DNA of 64,000 nucleotides, taken from positions 152,536-216,535 of the forward strand of contig JAXLSW010000009.1 in the NCBI GenBank assembly GCA_046330415.1. Direction: 5' to 3'. Positions 56,811-64,000 of this stretch are shown here, piece by piece. The DNA is from RHKX01 sp046330415. Lineage in GTDB: Bacteria > Actinomycetota > Thermoleophilia > Solirubrobacterales > 70-9. Numbering within the stretch: the stretch's first letter is position 1; each line of letters begins with the position of its first letter. The notes below the pieces were generated by a model, which saw only the letters and a list, made by a program, of their open reading frames with translations, did not search any database and had not been told where the DNA came from. The translations under genes and the position numbers were made by a program.

Positions 56811-58606
56811 TGGCCAGGGCGAGCGCAGCGCGCAGCCCGCTCGCGGAGGACGGCGCCGTGCGCAGGTGGGCCGAGAAGCCTCGGGCCGGCTGGCTGATCC
56901 TGGGCGCCTGCATGGTCGTCGCGGCCATTCTCGTCCTCATCTGGAACGGGAGCACGTCGCTGACGATCGACGAGTGGCCGTACTTCGTCGATCGCAGCCA
57001 CTGGACCCTCGAGAACATCATGCGGCCGACGGGAGGGCACCTGCTCGCCCTCGGCATGGTCCTCTACAACGCCGACTACTCGCTCTTCGGGCCCGAGCCG
57101 CACCTGCCGCTGACGCTGGTGACGATCGGCTTCCAGTGCCTCGTCTCGGGGCTCGTCTACGCCTACGCACGGCGCCGGATCGGTCCCCTCCCGGCGCTGA
57201 TCCCGGCGATCCTCATCCTCTTCCTCGGCGCCGGGTGGGAGATCCTGATGAGCTCGGCCGTGCTGCCCAACCAGATGGCGATGGCCGCCGGGATCGGGAT
57301 GCTGCTCGCGCTCGACCGCAGGGACCGGCGCGGCGACGCGCTCGCGTTCGTGCTGCTGGCGTGCTCGATCGCCTCGTTCTCGATCGGCCTCGCCTTCGCG
57401 GCCGCCGCGGCGCTGCGGATCCTCCTCGAGCGGCGCGAGCTCGGACTGCGGCGCCTCGTCATCGTCGTCGTGCCGCTCGCCCTCTACGCCGTCTGGTACG
57501 TCTGGGCGCTCAAGTACGAGCAGGGCAACTTCGCCGCTTCGAACATCGGCTCGATGCCGTCGGCGATCTTCGACCAGATCAACGCGAGCCTCTCGGCCGT
57601 CACCGGCCTGTTCCGCGTCGACGGCCGGCCGGCGATCGGGGATGCCCTGATCCTCGACACCACGCGAACGACCGCGCTCGTGCTCGTGGCCGGCTTCGCA
57701 GTCGTCTGGCGCATCGTCAAGGGCCGGCCGCTGAGCCCGGCGGCGTGGACGACGCTGGCGCTGATCGGCCTCTACGCGGTGCTCGTCGGGCTCGGGCTGA
57801 ACGAGTTCCGCAAGCCGGACGCGAGCCGCTACGCCTACATGTTCAGCGTCCTGCTGATGCTGGTGAGCGCAGACCTGCTCGCGGGGATCCGAATCCCGCG
57901 GGTGTGGGCGATCGCCGCCGTCGCCGCGCTCGCGGTCTCGCTCGTCTCCAACATCGCCCAGATGCACACCGCCGGGACCTTCTTCGAGAGCGAGTCGGAG
58001 CTCAACCGGGCCGAGGCGGGGGCGCTCGAGCTGGTCCGGCCGTACGTCGCGCCGGACTTCGTGGCGGAGTCGGGGCGCGGTTACGGCGTCTTCCCCTACC
58101 GCGACATGACCCAACCCGCGGTCAGCTACTTCGACGCCGTCGACCGGCTCGGTTCCCCCGCCTTCGATCCCGGCCGAGATCGCCGCGGCGTCTCACGGAC
58201 GCGCAGGCGGCGGCCGACAAGCTGCTCGTCTCCGCCCTCCAGCCGTCGGTGCAGGAGGCGCCGAAGCGGCCGACCGGCGGCGCCGATGCGATCCCCGTCC
58301 TGCAGCCGCTCGCGCTCAACGGGGAGGCGTCGGAGGCCGACGGATGCGTCCTCATCAGCCCCGTCCAGGCCGGGAGCCACGTTCGCCAGCTCTTCAAGGT
58401 GCCTCCCGGACCGGCGTGGCGTTCTACGCGAAGCAGCCGATGTCCGACGTCACCGTCGGGCGCTTCACCGAGGGCCCCGAGATCAGCCTCGGCCCCGCGG
58501 GCAAGAGCGGCCTGATCTCGTTCCCCGGAGGACAGCCTACGACGGACCCTGGAAGGTCGGGCTCGCCTACACCGGCAAGGTGACCGCCTGCCCGATCAGC
58601 GGGTAG
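56810..58606 (+). CDS. Polytopic membrane protein with frameshifted 3' part
   Basis: An integral membrane protein with about ten helices (LILGACMVVAAILVLIW, LILFLGAGWEILMSSAVL, RYAYMFSVLLMLVSADLLAG) and an acidic residue after the first helix (TIDEWPYFVDRSHW), as in GT-C-type sugar or lipid transferases. After residue about 450 the frame becomes Arg/Ser-rich nonsense, while better protein sequence is found in the other frames: LTDAQAAADKLLVSALQPSV, then VAFYAKQPMSDVTVGRF, then back to YDGPWKVGLAYTGKVTACP. At least three small indels are therefore present between about 58165 and 58545. The intact protein would be of similar length. Confidence 0.72.
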   Translation: MARASAARSPLAEDGAVRRWAEKPRAGWLILGACMVVAAILVLIWNGSTSLTIDEWPYFVDRSHWTLENIMRPTGGHLLALGMVLYNADYSLFGPEPHLPLTLVTIGFQCLVSGLVYAYARRRIGPLPALIPAILILFLGAGWEILMSSAVLPNQMAMAAGIGMLLALDRRDRRGDALAFVLLACSIASFSIGLAFAAAAALRILLERRELGLRRLVIVVVPLALYAVWYVWALKYEQGNFAASNIGSMPSAIFDQINASLSAVTGLFRVDGRPAIGDALILDTTRTTALVLVAGFAVVWRIVKGRPLSPAAWTTLALIGLYAVLVGLGLNEFRKPDASRYAYMFSVLLMLVSADLLAGIRIPRVWAIAAVAALAVSLVSNIAQMHTAGTFFESESELNRAEAGALELVRPYVAPDFVAESGRGYGVFPYRDMTQPAVSYFDAVDRLGSPAFDPGRDRRGVSRTRRRRPTSCSSPPSSRRCRRRRSGRPAAPMRSPSCSRSRSTGRRRRPTDASSSAPSRPGATFASSSRCLPDRRGVLREAADVRRHRRALHRGPRDQPRPRGQERPDLVPRRTAYDGPWKVGLAYTGKVTACPISG

Positions 58607-58657
58607 CGGCTCGGCGGTTTGCGGGCCGGACCCGCCGGGCCCGGACTGGCCGTGAAG

Positions 58658-58745
58658 CGGAGAGGAGGGATTCGAACCCTCGAGAGAGCAATCAGCCCCT
58701 ACTCGCTTAGCAGGCGAGTGCCTTCAGCCACTCGGCCACCTCTCC
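58658..58745 (-). tRNA. tRNA-Ser (anticodon GCT)
   Basis: On the minus strand a class II tRNA: acceptor GGAGAGG/CCTCTCC, D arm GCCGAGTGGCTGAAGGC, anticodon stem CTCGC/GCGAG with loop CTGCTAA giving GCT, a long variable arm, T arm GAGGG-TTCGAAT-CCCTC. Discriminator G. Confidence 0.95.
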
Positions 58746-58842
58746 GGGAATCGCCCGCCGTTGTCAAGCCCGGCGAGCGGTCGGCCGATTCTAGATCGGC
58801 GGTCGGAGAGGTTCATTCGGCTCGACTGAAAGGGGAGCCGCG

Positions 58843-58893
58843 CGAACGTACGAATTGGGTGGTCATATTGCGACCCACTTGGCGACGTACGTT
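58843..58893 (+). repeat. Degenerate CGTACG palindromic repeat
   Basis: Arms CGAACGTACG (58843-58852) and CGTACGTT (58886-58893), with TGGGT and ACCCA in the core, resemble the repeat family of the 45.7 and 46.8 kb clusters, but the core spacing is 39 bp rather than 32. It lies just before the PD40 gene and may be part of its leader. The 303 bp from 58607 to 58909 hold this unit, tRNA-Ser and no other gene. Confidence 0.6.
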
Positions 58894-58909
58894 GGGATAG
58901 GTTGCGAGG

Positions 58910-60407
58910 ATGCAAGGTTCATCCGTCGTTCCGTCCCGTCCTCTCGATGCTTGGCTGCCGCAGCGGCCGTCGCGCTCCTCCTGGCGGCACCCGCGAGCGC
59001 CGACGAGATCGCCTTCAGTGCAACAGCGATATCTGCGTGGTCGACCCGGACTCCAGCAACGCGCCGACGAACCTGACGAACACCGCTTTCAGCGAGTGGT
59101 ACCCGGCGTGGTCGCCCGATGGCACCAGGCTGGCTTACGGGGCGTCCCTGCCAAGCGCTAATTGGGACACCTACGTGCTCAACGTCTCCAGCCCGGGAAC
59201 CGCGATCCAGGTCACGAACACGCCGAACGGCGCGGAGTCGAACTCCTACCCGCCGGTCTGGTCCCCGGGCGGCACGCGCATCGCCTCGGTGTACCACCCG
59301 GACGCGAGCAACGACCCGCTTGGCGACGAGATCATCGTTAGCAACGCCGATGGCTCCGGCGGTGACGTCCACGTCGGCACCGGCCCGGGCATGGTCGACG
59401 AGGCGTACCCCTCCTACTCCCCGGACGGCTCGAAGATCATGTTCGTGCGAGACCCCTTCGCCGTCTACACAGCGAACTCCGCGGGCGGGGACGTGGGAAC
59501 CGCCGTCTCCGGCGGCTACGGCTACGACGCGAAGTGGTCTCCGGACGGGACGCGCGTCCTGACCGGCACGCAGTCGAATCAGGTCAGGATCTCGCGAGTC
59601 GACGGCACCGGAACACCGGTCACGCTGGGTACGAACAACGGGCAGAGCGTCAACGACCCCGAGTGGTCGCCGGACAGCTCCAAGGTGATGTGGCAGCGCG
59701 GCAACTCGATCTTCGTCCAGAGCTCCGACGGGTCCGGCACCGCCACGGAGATAACCGTTCCCAGCGGCAGCATCCTCGGCCAGGGAGGCGGCTTCTCTCC
59801 CGACGGCACCAGAGTCGCCTTCGTCGGCTACAACGTCGGCTTCTCCAAGGTCGTCATCTACGTCGCGAACTCGGACGGGGGCGGGACCCCGCGCATCGTC
59901 GCCGACTCGACCTCGAACAACATCCAGCCGACCTGGAAGCCGGACCCGAACGCGCAGCCGCCCGTCGATCCCCCGGTGGACCCGCCCGTCGAGCCCACCC
60001 GCCCGCCGGTGACGATCTCGCTCGCGAACTTCCGCAAGCCGTCTTTGACCGGCGGCAACCACCACATGCTGCTGGCGGGCGTCAGCTGCACCTACCCGAC
60101 CCCCACGGCGATCGCCGCCGGGTGCACGTTCGGCACCAACGTGATCACCAAGGGCGTTGCACCCGCCGGCAACAGGGGAGTGGCGAAGAAGAAGCCGATC
60201 GTCTTCGCCAAGGGCTCCACCTCGCTCGATTACGGCGAGAAGGGCGACCTCGAGGTGACGATCACCAAGGCCGGCAGGAAGCTCCTGAAGCCGGGGAAGA
60301 AGCTGAAGCTCAACGTGACGATCGACCAGCACGTCGGCGACGACCCGGTCGTGACGACCAAGAAGACACTCAAGCTCAAGGTCCCGAAGAAGAAGGGCAA
60401 GAAGTGA
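58910..60407 (+). CDS. Secreted PD40/TolB-like propeller protein (frameshift after the signal peptide)
   Basis: From about 59026 on, one frame gives a clean protein: six PD40 repeats (SEWYPAWSPDGTRLAYG, AYPSYSPDGSKIMFV, YDAKWSPDGTRVLTG, GGGFSPDGTRVAFVG) forming a TolB-type propeller, a Pro-rich linker (PPVDPPVDPPVEPTRPP) and a Lys-rich C-terminal beta module (GRKLLKPGKKLKLNVT). The signal peptide (CLAAAAAVALLLAAPASADE) is in a neighbouring frame; one base seems missing near 59024, joining FS to CNSDICVVDP. The exact start is unsure: ATG 58910 or TTG 58951 are candidates. The likely site of action is the cell surface. Confidence 0.7.
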
Positions 60408-60424
60408 TCTAGGCTCGCGGGGTC

Positions 60425-61636
60425 GTGGCCCCGCAGCTCCCAGACGACCTCTACGACCGCTACGAGGCGATCTTCGAGGGGATCGAGCCGCCCTTCGCCT
60501 TCGTCGACCTCGATGCGCTGGAGGAGAACTCGAAGGAGATGCTCGGGCGGGCATCCGGCAAACCGATCCGCGTCGCCTCGAAGTCGATCCGCTGCCGCGA
60601 GGTGATCGACCGCGTCGCCGCCGCCGAGGGCTACGAGGGGATCCTCGCCTACGCGCTGCCCGAAGCGCTGATGTTGGCCCGCAGCGGCCACCGCGACATC
60701 GTCGTCGCCTACCCGACGGCTGACCGCCACGCCATCTCCGGGCTCGCGGAGATGACCGGGGCCGACCCCGAACTGAAGATCACGCTGATCGTCGACGAGA
60801 CGCGCCAGCTCGACCTGATCGAGGGCGCCGTCGGCAGCGGTGCGACGCCGATCCGGGTCGCGATCGACATCGACGTCGGCTACTCGGCGCTGCGCGGACA
60901 GGTGCGGATCGGGCCGAAGCGCTCGCCGATCCGGACGCCGGCGCAGGCCCGAAAGCTCGCCGAGGAGATCGCCTCACGGCCGGGGCTGCGCCTCGACGGC
61001 GTGCTCGCCTACGAGGGCCAGGTCGCGGGCGTCGGCGACGCCGCCCCCGGCAAGGCGCTCAAGAACCTCGCGATCCGCAAGATGCAGGCCGCCTCGATGG
61101 AGGAGCTCAGGGAGCGGCGCGCGGCCATCGTCGCCGCGGTCGAAGCGGTGGGACCCCTGCGGTTCGTCAACGGCGGCGGCACCGGCTCGCTCGAGCTGAC
61201 GACGAAGGAGAGCGCCGTCACCGAGCTCGCCGCCGGCTCCGGCTTCTTCGCCCCCGCCCTCTTCGACAGCTACAGCCGCTTCACGCTGACCCCCGCCGCC
61301 GGCTTCGCGCTGCCGATCGTGCGCCGTCCCGACACCGCGATCGCCACCGCGCTCGGGGGCGGATACATCGCCTCGGGCCCGGCGGGCGCCGACCGCCTCC
61401 CCTCCCCCTGGCTCCCCGCCGGCCTCCGCCTCGACAAGCTCGAGGGCGCCGGGGAGGTGCAGACGCCGCTCCTCGGCGAGGCGGCCGTCCGGCTCAAGGT
61501 CGGCAACCGCGTCTACATGCGCCACGCCAAGGCCGGCGAGCTCTGCGAGCACTTCAACGTGCTCCACCTCGTCGAGGGCGACGCGATCGTGAGCGAGGCT
61601 CCCACCTACCGCGGCGAGGGCTACGTCTTCGTCTGA
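60425..61636 (+). CDS. Alanine-racemase-fold PLP enzyme (amino acid deaminase/aldolase)
   Basis: A 403-residue fold-type III PLP enzyme, related to D-threonine aldolase and D-amino-acid deaminases. FAFVDLDALEENSKEML begins the barrel, and the PLP Lys is in IRVASKSIRCREV at about residue 55. VNGGGTGSLE binds the phosphate, and the metal-binding region is seen in YMRHAKAGELCEHFNVLHLV, with a His and a Cys close to each other near the C-terminus. The start is a GTG at 60425. A sugar-lactone oxidase gene is convergent downstream; the two families are often neighbours in Actinobacteria (recalled pattern). The substrate is unassigned. Confidence 0.85.
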   Translation: MAPQLPDDLYDRYEAIFEGIEPPFAFVDLDALEENSKEMLGRASGKPIRVASKSIRCREVIDRVAAAEGYEGILAYALPEALMLARSGHRDIVVAYPTADRHAISGLAEMTGADPELKITLIVDETRQLDLIEGAVGSGATPIRVAIDIDVGYSALRGQVRIGPKRSPIRTPAQARKLAEEIASRPGLRLDGVLAYEGQVAGVGDAAPGKALKNLAIRKMQAASMEELRERRAAIVAAVEAVGPLRFVNGGGTGSLELTTKESAVTELAAGSGFFAPALFDSYSRFTLTPAAGFALPIVRRPDTAIATALGGGYIASGPAGADRLPSPWLPAGLRLDKLEGAGEVQTPLLGEAAVRLKVGNRVYMRHAKAGELCEHFNVLHLVEGDAIVSEAPTYRGEGYVFV

Positions 61637-61683
61637 GCGGGCGTCAGGCACCGTCCAGGAACGCGTTCACGCATTCGTCTGAG

Positions 61684-61959
61684 CTGGCGCCGCGACCGAG
61701 CACCCCGGTTTCTCCTCGAGCCCTCCACTCCCACGGCCCCTCGTGGAGTTCCCGGCGCCAGGGCCACCGTTTCTCACCGGACCCCCGGAGCGCCGGGGGC
61801 CTCGGTGAGTTGTGGGGCCTGCGCACGCGAAGGGCGCGGCGAGGCCATGTCTGCGTCTAGGCGCGGCCCCGGTCCCACCGGCTAGCGCGCGCCGACCCAC
61901 CCACAGATACTCACCGAGTGGTCCGACCCGGCGACAAGACCGCCATGTGAGACCACTCG
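61684..61959. other. Inverted-repeat-rich intergenic region
   Basis: The 365-bp gap 61637-62001 between convergent genes has no gene I can support, but several perfect inverted repeats: CTGGCGCCG (61684-61692) with CGGCGCCAG (61753-61761), enclosing CTCCAC (61723-61728) and GTGGAG (61743-61748); and CGAGTGGTC (61915-61923) with GACCACTCG (61951-61959). It could be a structured RNA or a decayed mobile element end. Confidence 0.5.
61773..61809. terminator. Strong two-part hairpin between convergent genes
   Basis: Outer arms CTCACCG (61773-61779) and CGGTGAG (61803-61809) and inner arms CCCCCGG (61782-61788) and CCGGGGG (61793-61799) give a long GC-rich stem with a 4-nt loop. No T tract follows. 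Placement between two 3' ends suggests a bidirectional terminator. Confidence 0.55.
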
Positions 61960-62001
61960 ATGCCGATTCGTGGCTCCACCGGCGACGCGACCGCCGCGCG
62001 C

Positions 62002-63387
62002 CTACTTCTTCCGCCGGCGCTTCTTTCCCTCGACCGGCTCCACAACCGGCCCGAGAACGCGCTCGGTGTACTCGTTGGCGAAGGAGCCGCCCGGATCGAG
62101 CCGCTCGCGGACCGCGAGGAAATCGCCGAAGCGCGGATAGAGGCCGCGCAGGTCGGCGGCGTCGCGCGTGTGGCGCTTGCCCCAGTGGGGCCGTCCCCCG
62201 ATGCCGGCCAGCAGCGACTCGACCGCGTCGAAGTACGGCCTGTGAGCGTCGCCGTGACGGTCGTAGTGGACCGCGACGTAGCAAGAGTCGCGCTCGAAGC
62301 TCGGGCTCAGCATCGCGTCATCGGCGGCGGCGAAGCGGACCTCGATCGGGAAGGCGACCTTGAGATCGCGGCGATTGGCGATCTCGAGGACGCCCTCGAC
62401 CGCCTCGCGCGCGTTCGCCCGCGGCACGCAGTACTCCATCTCGGTGAACTTGACCTGGCGCTCGGAGGCGAAGACGCGGAAGGAGTGGTCCAGCTTGCGC
62501 GAAACGCCCGAGCCAGACGCCGCCAGCTTCGAAAGCGCCGGGATCGAGGCGGGCACGAACCGCGTGATGTTCGCGAACGCCCCCGCCACCCAGTTCTCCA
62601 GAACGACCTCCTGCGCGTAGGTGGAGACCGCGCTCGGAGGATCGGCGGCGGCATCGGTGCGGGTGCTCTCCCGGCACAGCGCCGTATCGGTGTGAGGGAA
62701 GACGTAGAACTCGAAGTGGTCGAGCTCGTCGGCGAGCTTGTCCATCCCGGAGATCACCTCCGCGAGCGGGCGGGTGCGGTCGTAGCGCTCGATCCGGAAC
62801 GGCGTGACCGTCCGCAGCGTCACCGAGTAGATCGCGCCGAGCGCGCCGATACCCACCCGCGCGGCACGGAAGGCGTCGCTGTCGCTCGCCTCGGTCAGCT
62901 CGTGCAGGACGCCGTCGGCGGTGACGAGCTCGATCGCCTCTACCTGCGCCGAGAGGTTGCGCCACTTGGCGCCGGTCCCGTGCGTGGCGGTGGAGATCGC
63001 GCCGGCGAGCGTCTGCTTGTCGATGTCGCCGAGGTTCTCGAGCGCGAGGCCGTGGCGGTCGAGTCGGCGGTTGAGGTCGCCGAGCCGGATCCCGGCCTCG
63101 ACCTTGACCCGGTTGCCGGGCCGGTCGACCTCGAGGATCCGGTTCATCCCCTCGATCCGCAGCATCGACCCGTCGGTGACGGCGGCCGGGGTGAACGAAT
63201 GCCCGGAGCCCGCGACCTTGACCGCCCGCCCGGCCGTCGTCGCGTTCATGACCGCCTCGATCAGCCCCTCGCGCGTGTGCGGATGGGCCATCACCTCGGG
63301 GCGGCAGCGCTGCTCGCGCGACCAGTTGCGCCAGTGGTAGCCGGTCTCCTCGCGCTCGTCGGGCATGTCGGTCTGGGTCTCGGCCAT
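62002..63387 (-). CDS. FAD-dependent sugar-1,4-lactone oxidase (D-arabinono-lactone oxidase type)
   Basis: A 461-residue flavoprotein of the L-gulonolactone/D-arabinono-1,4-lactone oxidase family, which oxidises an aldonolactone with O2. The FAD-binding PCMH domain has VKVAGSGHSFTPAAVTDG (about residue 58) and GDIDKQTLAGAISTATHGTG (about 120). The C-terminal ALO domain ends with GGRPHWGKRHT, the conserved HWGK motif. A Lys/Arg-rich tail (EGKKRRRKK) follows. The ATG at 63387 fits the family start. It is convergent with the PLP enzyme across an inverted-repeat-rich gap. Confidence 0.9.
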   Translation of the reverse strand: MAETQTDMPDEREETGYHWRNWSREQRCRPEVMAHPHTREGLIEAVMNATTAGRAVKVAGSGHSFTPAAVTDGSMLRIEGMNRILEVDRPGNRVKVEAGIRLGDLNRRLDRHGLALENLGDIDKQTLAGAISTATHGTGAKWRNLSAQVEAIELVTADGVLHELTEASDSDAFRAARVGIGALGAIYSVTLRTVTPFRIERYDRTRPLAEVISGMDKLADELDHFEFYVFPHTDTALCRESTRTDAAADPPSAVSTYAQEVVLENWVAGAFANITRFVPASIPALSKLAASGSGVSRKLDHSFRVFASERQVKFTEMEYCVPRANAREAVEGVLEIANRRDLKVAFPIEVRFAAADDAMLSPSFERDSCYVAVHYDRHGDAHRPYFDAVESLLAGIGGRPHWGKRHTRDAADLRGLYPRFGDFLAVRERLDPGGSFANEYTERVLGPVVEPVEGKKRRRKK

Positions 63388-63438
63388 GACGTCAGGTTAT
63401 GGACTTCCCGCCGCGGTCTAACCTCACGCAGCGAATCC

Positions 63439-63526
63439 GGAGGGGTGGCAGAGCGGTTGAATGCGCTGGTCTTGAAAACCAGTAACGGGCAACCCCCGTT
63501 CGTGGGTTCGAATCCCACCCCCTCCG
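63439..63526 (+). tRNA. tRNA-Ser (anticodon TGA)
   Basis: Class II tRNA on the plus strand: acceptor GGAGGGG/CCCCTCC, D arm GGCAGAGCGGTTGAATGC, anticodon stem CTGGT/ACCAG with loop CTTGAAA giving TGA, a long variable arm, and T arm GTGGG-TTCGAAT-CCCAC. Discriminator G. Confidence 0.96.
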
Positions 63527-63585
63527 CTCAGCGCCCGGGAAACCGGCGCTTTCCATGTACACGCCGAATATTCTTTTGGCCGCGT

Positions 63586-64000
63586 ATGCCCGTTCCACGC
63601 CTCCGGTCGATCCTCGCGCTCGCCTGTGCCCTCGCGGCGATCGCCCCCACCGCCGCCTCGGCCCAGAGCCCGGCGACCTTCGGCGCGATCGGCGCCGAGC
63701 AGACGTTCGTCGTCCCAGCGGGCATCGAGAGCATCGGGGTGATCGCGGTCGGCGGCCCCGGGGGTCAGGGCTCCGGCTACTACGGCGTACAGGGTGGCGC
63801 CGGCGGTGACGGCGCGCGGATCAGGTCCCAGCTCGCTGTCAGCGGCGGGCAGGTGCTCTACGTGAACGTCGGCGGACGCGGCTCCGACGGGTTCGGCACG
63901 ACTGCGGGCGCGGCGGTCTTCAACGGCGGCGGCGCTGGCGGCGGCAGCGGGTGGGGCGGAGGATCCGGCGGCTCGGGAGGCGGAGCCACCGATCTGCGGA
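63586..64000 (+). CDS. Secreted glycine-rich protein (3' truncated by window edge)
   Basis: The first 138 residues of an exported protein. The signal peptide (RLRSILALACALAAIAPTAA) ends near SAQS. The mature part starts FGAIGAEQTFVVPAGIESIG and then becomes Gly-rich (GGPGGQGSGYYGVQGGAGGD, GGGAGGGSGWGGGSGGSGGG), ending in GGGATDLR at the window edge, a pattern seen in glycine-rich surface proteins. The ATG at 63586 follows tRNA-Ser by 59 bp. Function is probably structural. Confidence 0.75.
   Translation, partial: MPVPRLRSILALACALAAIAPTAASAQSPATFGAIGAEQTFVVPAGIESIGVIAVGGPGGQGSGYYGVQGGAGGDGARIRSQLAVSGGQVLYVNVGGRGSDGFGTTAGAAVFNGGGAGGGSGWGGGSGGSGGGATDLR

Overview
The window is very GC-rich, gene-dense DNA with frequent GTG/TTG starts. 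It carries many large secreted repeat proteins (choice-of-anchor D, FG-GAP, beta-propeller, parallel beta-helix) that end in similar lysine-rich C-terminal beta modules. With OmpR-type two-component systems, TetR regulators, a WS/DGAT acyltransferase and DUF3817/DUF1269 proteins, this points to an actinobacterium, most likely class Thermoleophilia (Solirubrobacterales-like). That placement is inference from gene content; no marker gene is present.

Layout. 0-6.8 kb: the end of a copper amine oxidase, then an SDR, a GH4 glycosidase and a GH38 alpha-mannosidase in one run. 6.9-12 kb: a secreted beta-helix protein and a three-domain fusion (Asp/Asn hydroxylase, sulfotransferase, TIGR03032). 12-16.3 kb: a probable aromatic meta-cleavage operon (flavin hydroxylase, FAH-family hydrolase, extradiol dioxygenase) facing a TetR gene. 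16.3-21.4 kb: two paralogous choice-of-anchor D proteins around DUF1269, lipoprotein and SnoaL-like genes. 21.4-28.4 kb: Nudix hydrolase, an unknown, an SDR, a PD40 propeller protein with a lysine-rich tail, a TetR with a clear palindromic operator, and an RHH-Doc toxin-antitoxin operon coupled to a methyltransferase. 28.4-30.7 kb: FMO plus SDR. 30.7-33.8 kb: a 14-repeat FG-GAP protein split by one frameshift. 34-42.7 kb: metal/envelope region with an FTR1 iron permease, a COG4280-like membrane protein, a 58-residue membrane protein, UppP, two OmpR/histidine-kinase pairs, a COG4705 membrane protein and a PepSY-like secreted protein. 42.7-50.7 kb: tRNA-Arg, small proteins, an HD hydrolase, two acyltransferases of neutral-lipid type on either side of an AbiEi/DUF559 gene bracketed by unusual palindromic repeats, then LOG, GST-N-like, cupin and homocysteine methyltransferase genes. 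50.7-60.4 kb: a seven-bladed propeller/P-domain protein, cell-surface glycan glycosyltransferases and a polytopic membrane protein, tRNA-Ser and a PD40 protein. 60.4-64 kb: an alanine-racemase-fold enzyme, a sugar-lactone oxidase, tRNA-Ser and a truncated glycine-rich secreted protein.

The most unusual signals are non-coding. One is a family of roughly 46-52-nt palindromes (arms containing CGAACGTACG) that appear as half-plus-full pairs in two clusters around the AbiEi/DUF559 gene, with single copies elsewhere; the two CGTACG cores are 32 bp apart in five of six full copies. The other is a set of TTCAGG direct repeats with an 11-bp period, at the FTR1 promoter and at the divergent promoter of the first two-component system, suggesting a shared regulon. 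Several genes carry apparent frameshifts (about 32.07, 58.17-58.55 and 59.02 kb), which may be assembly error or decay.
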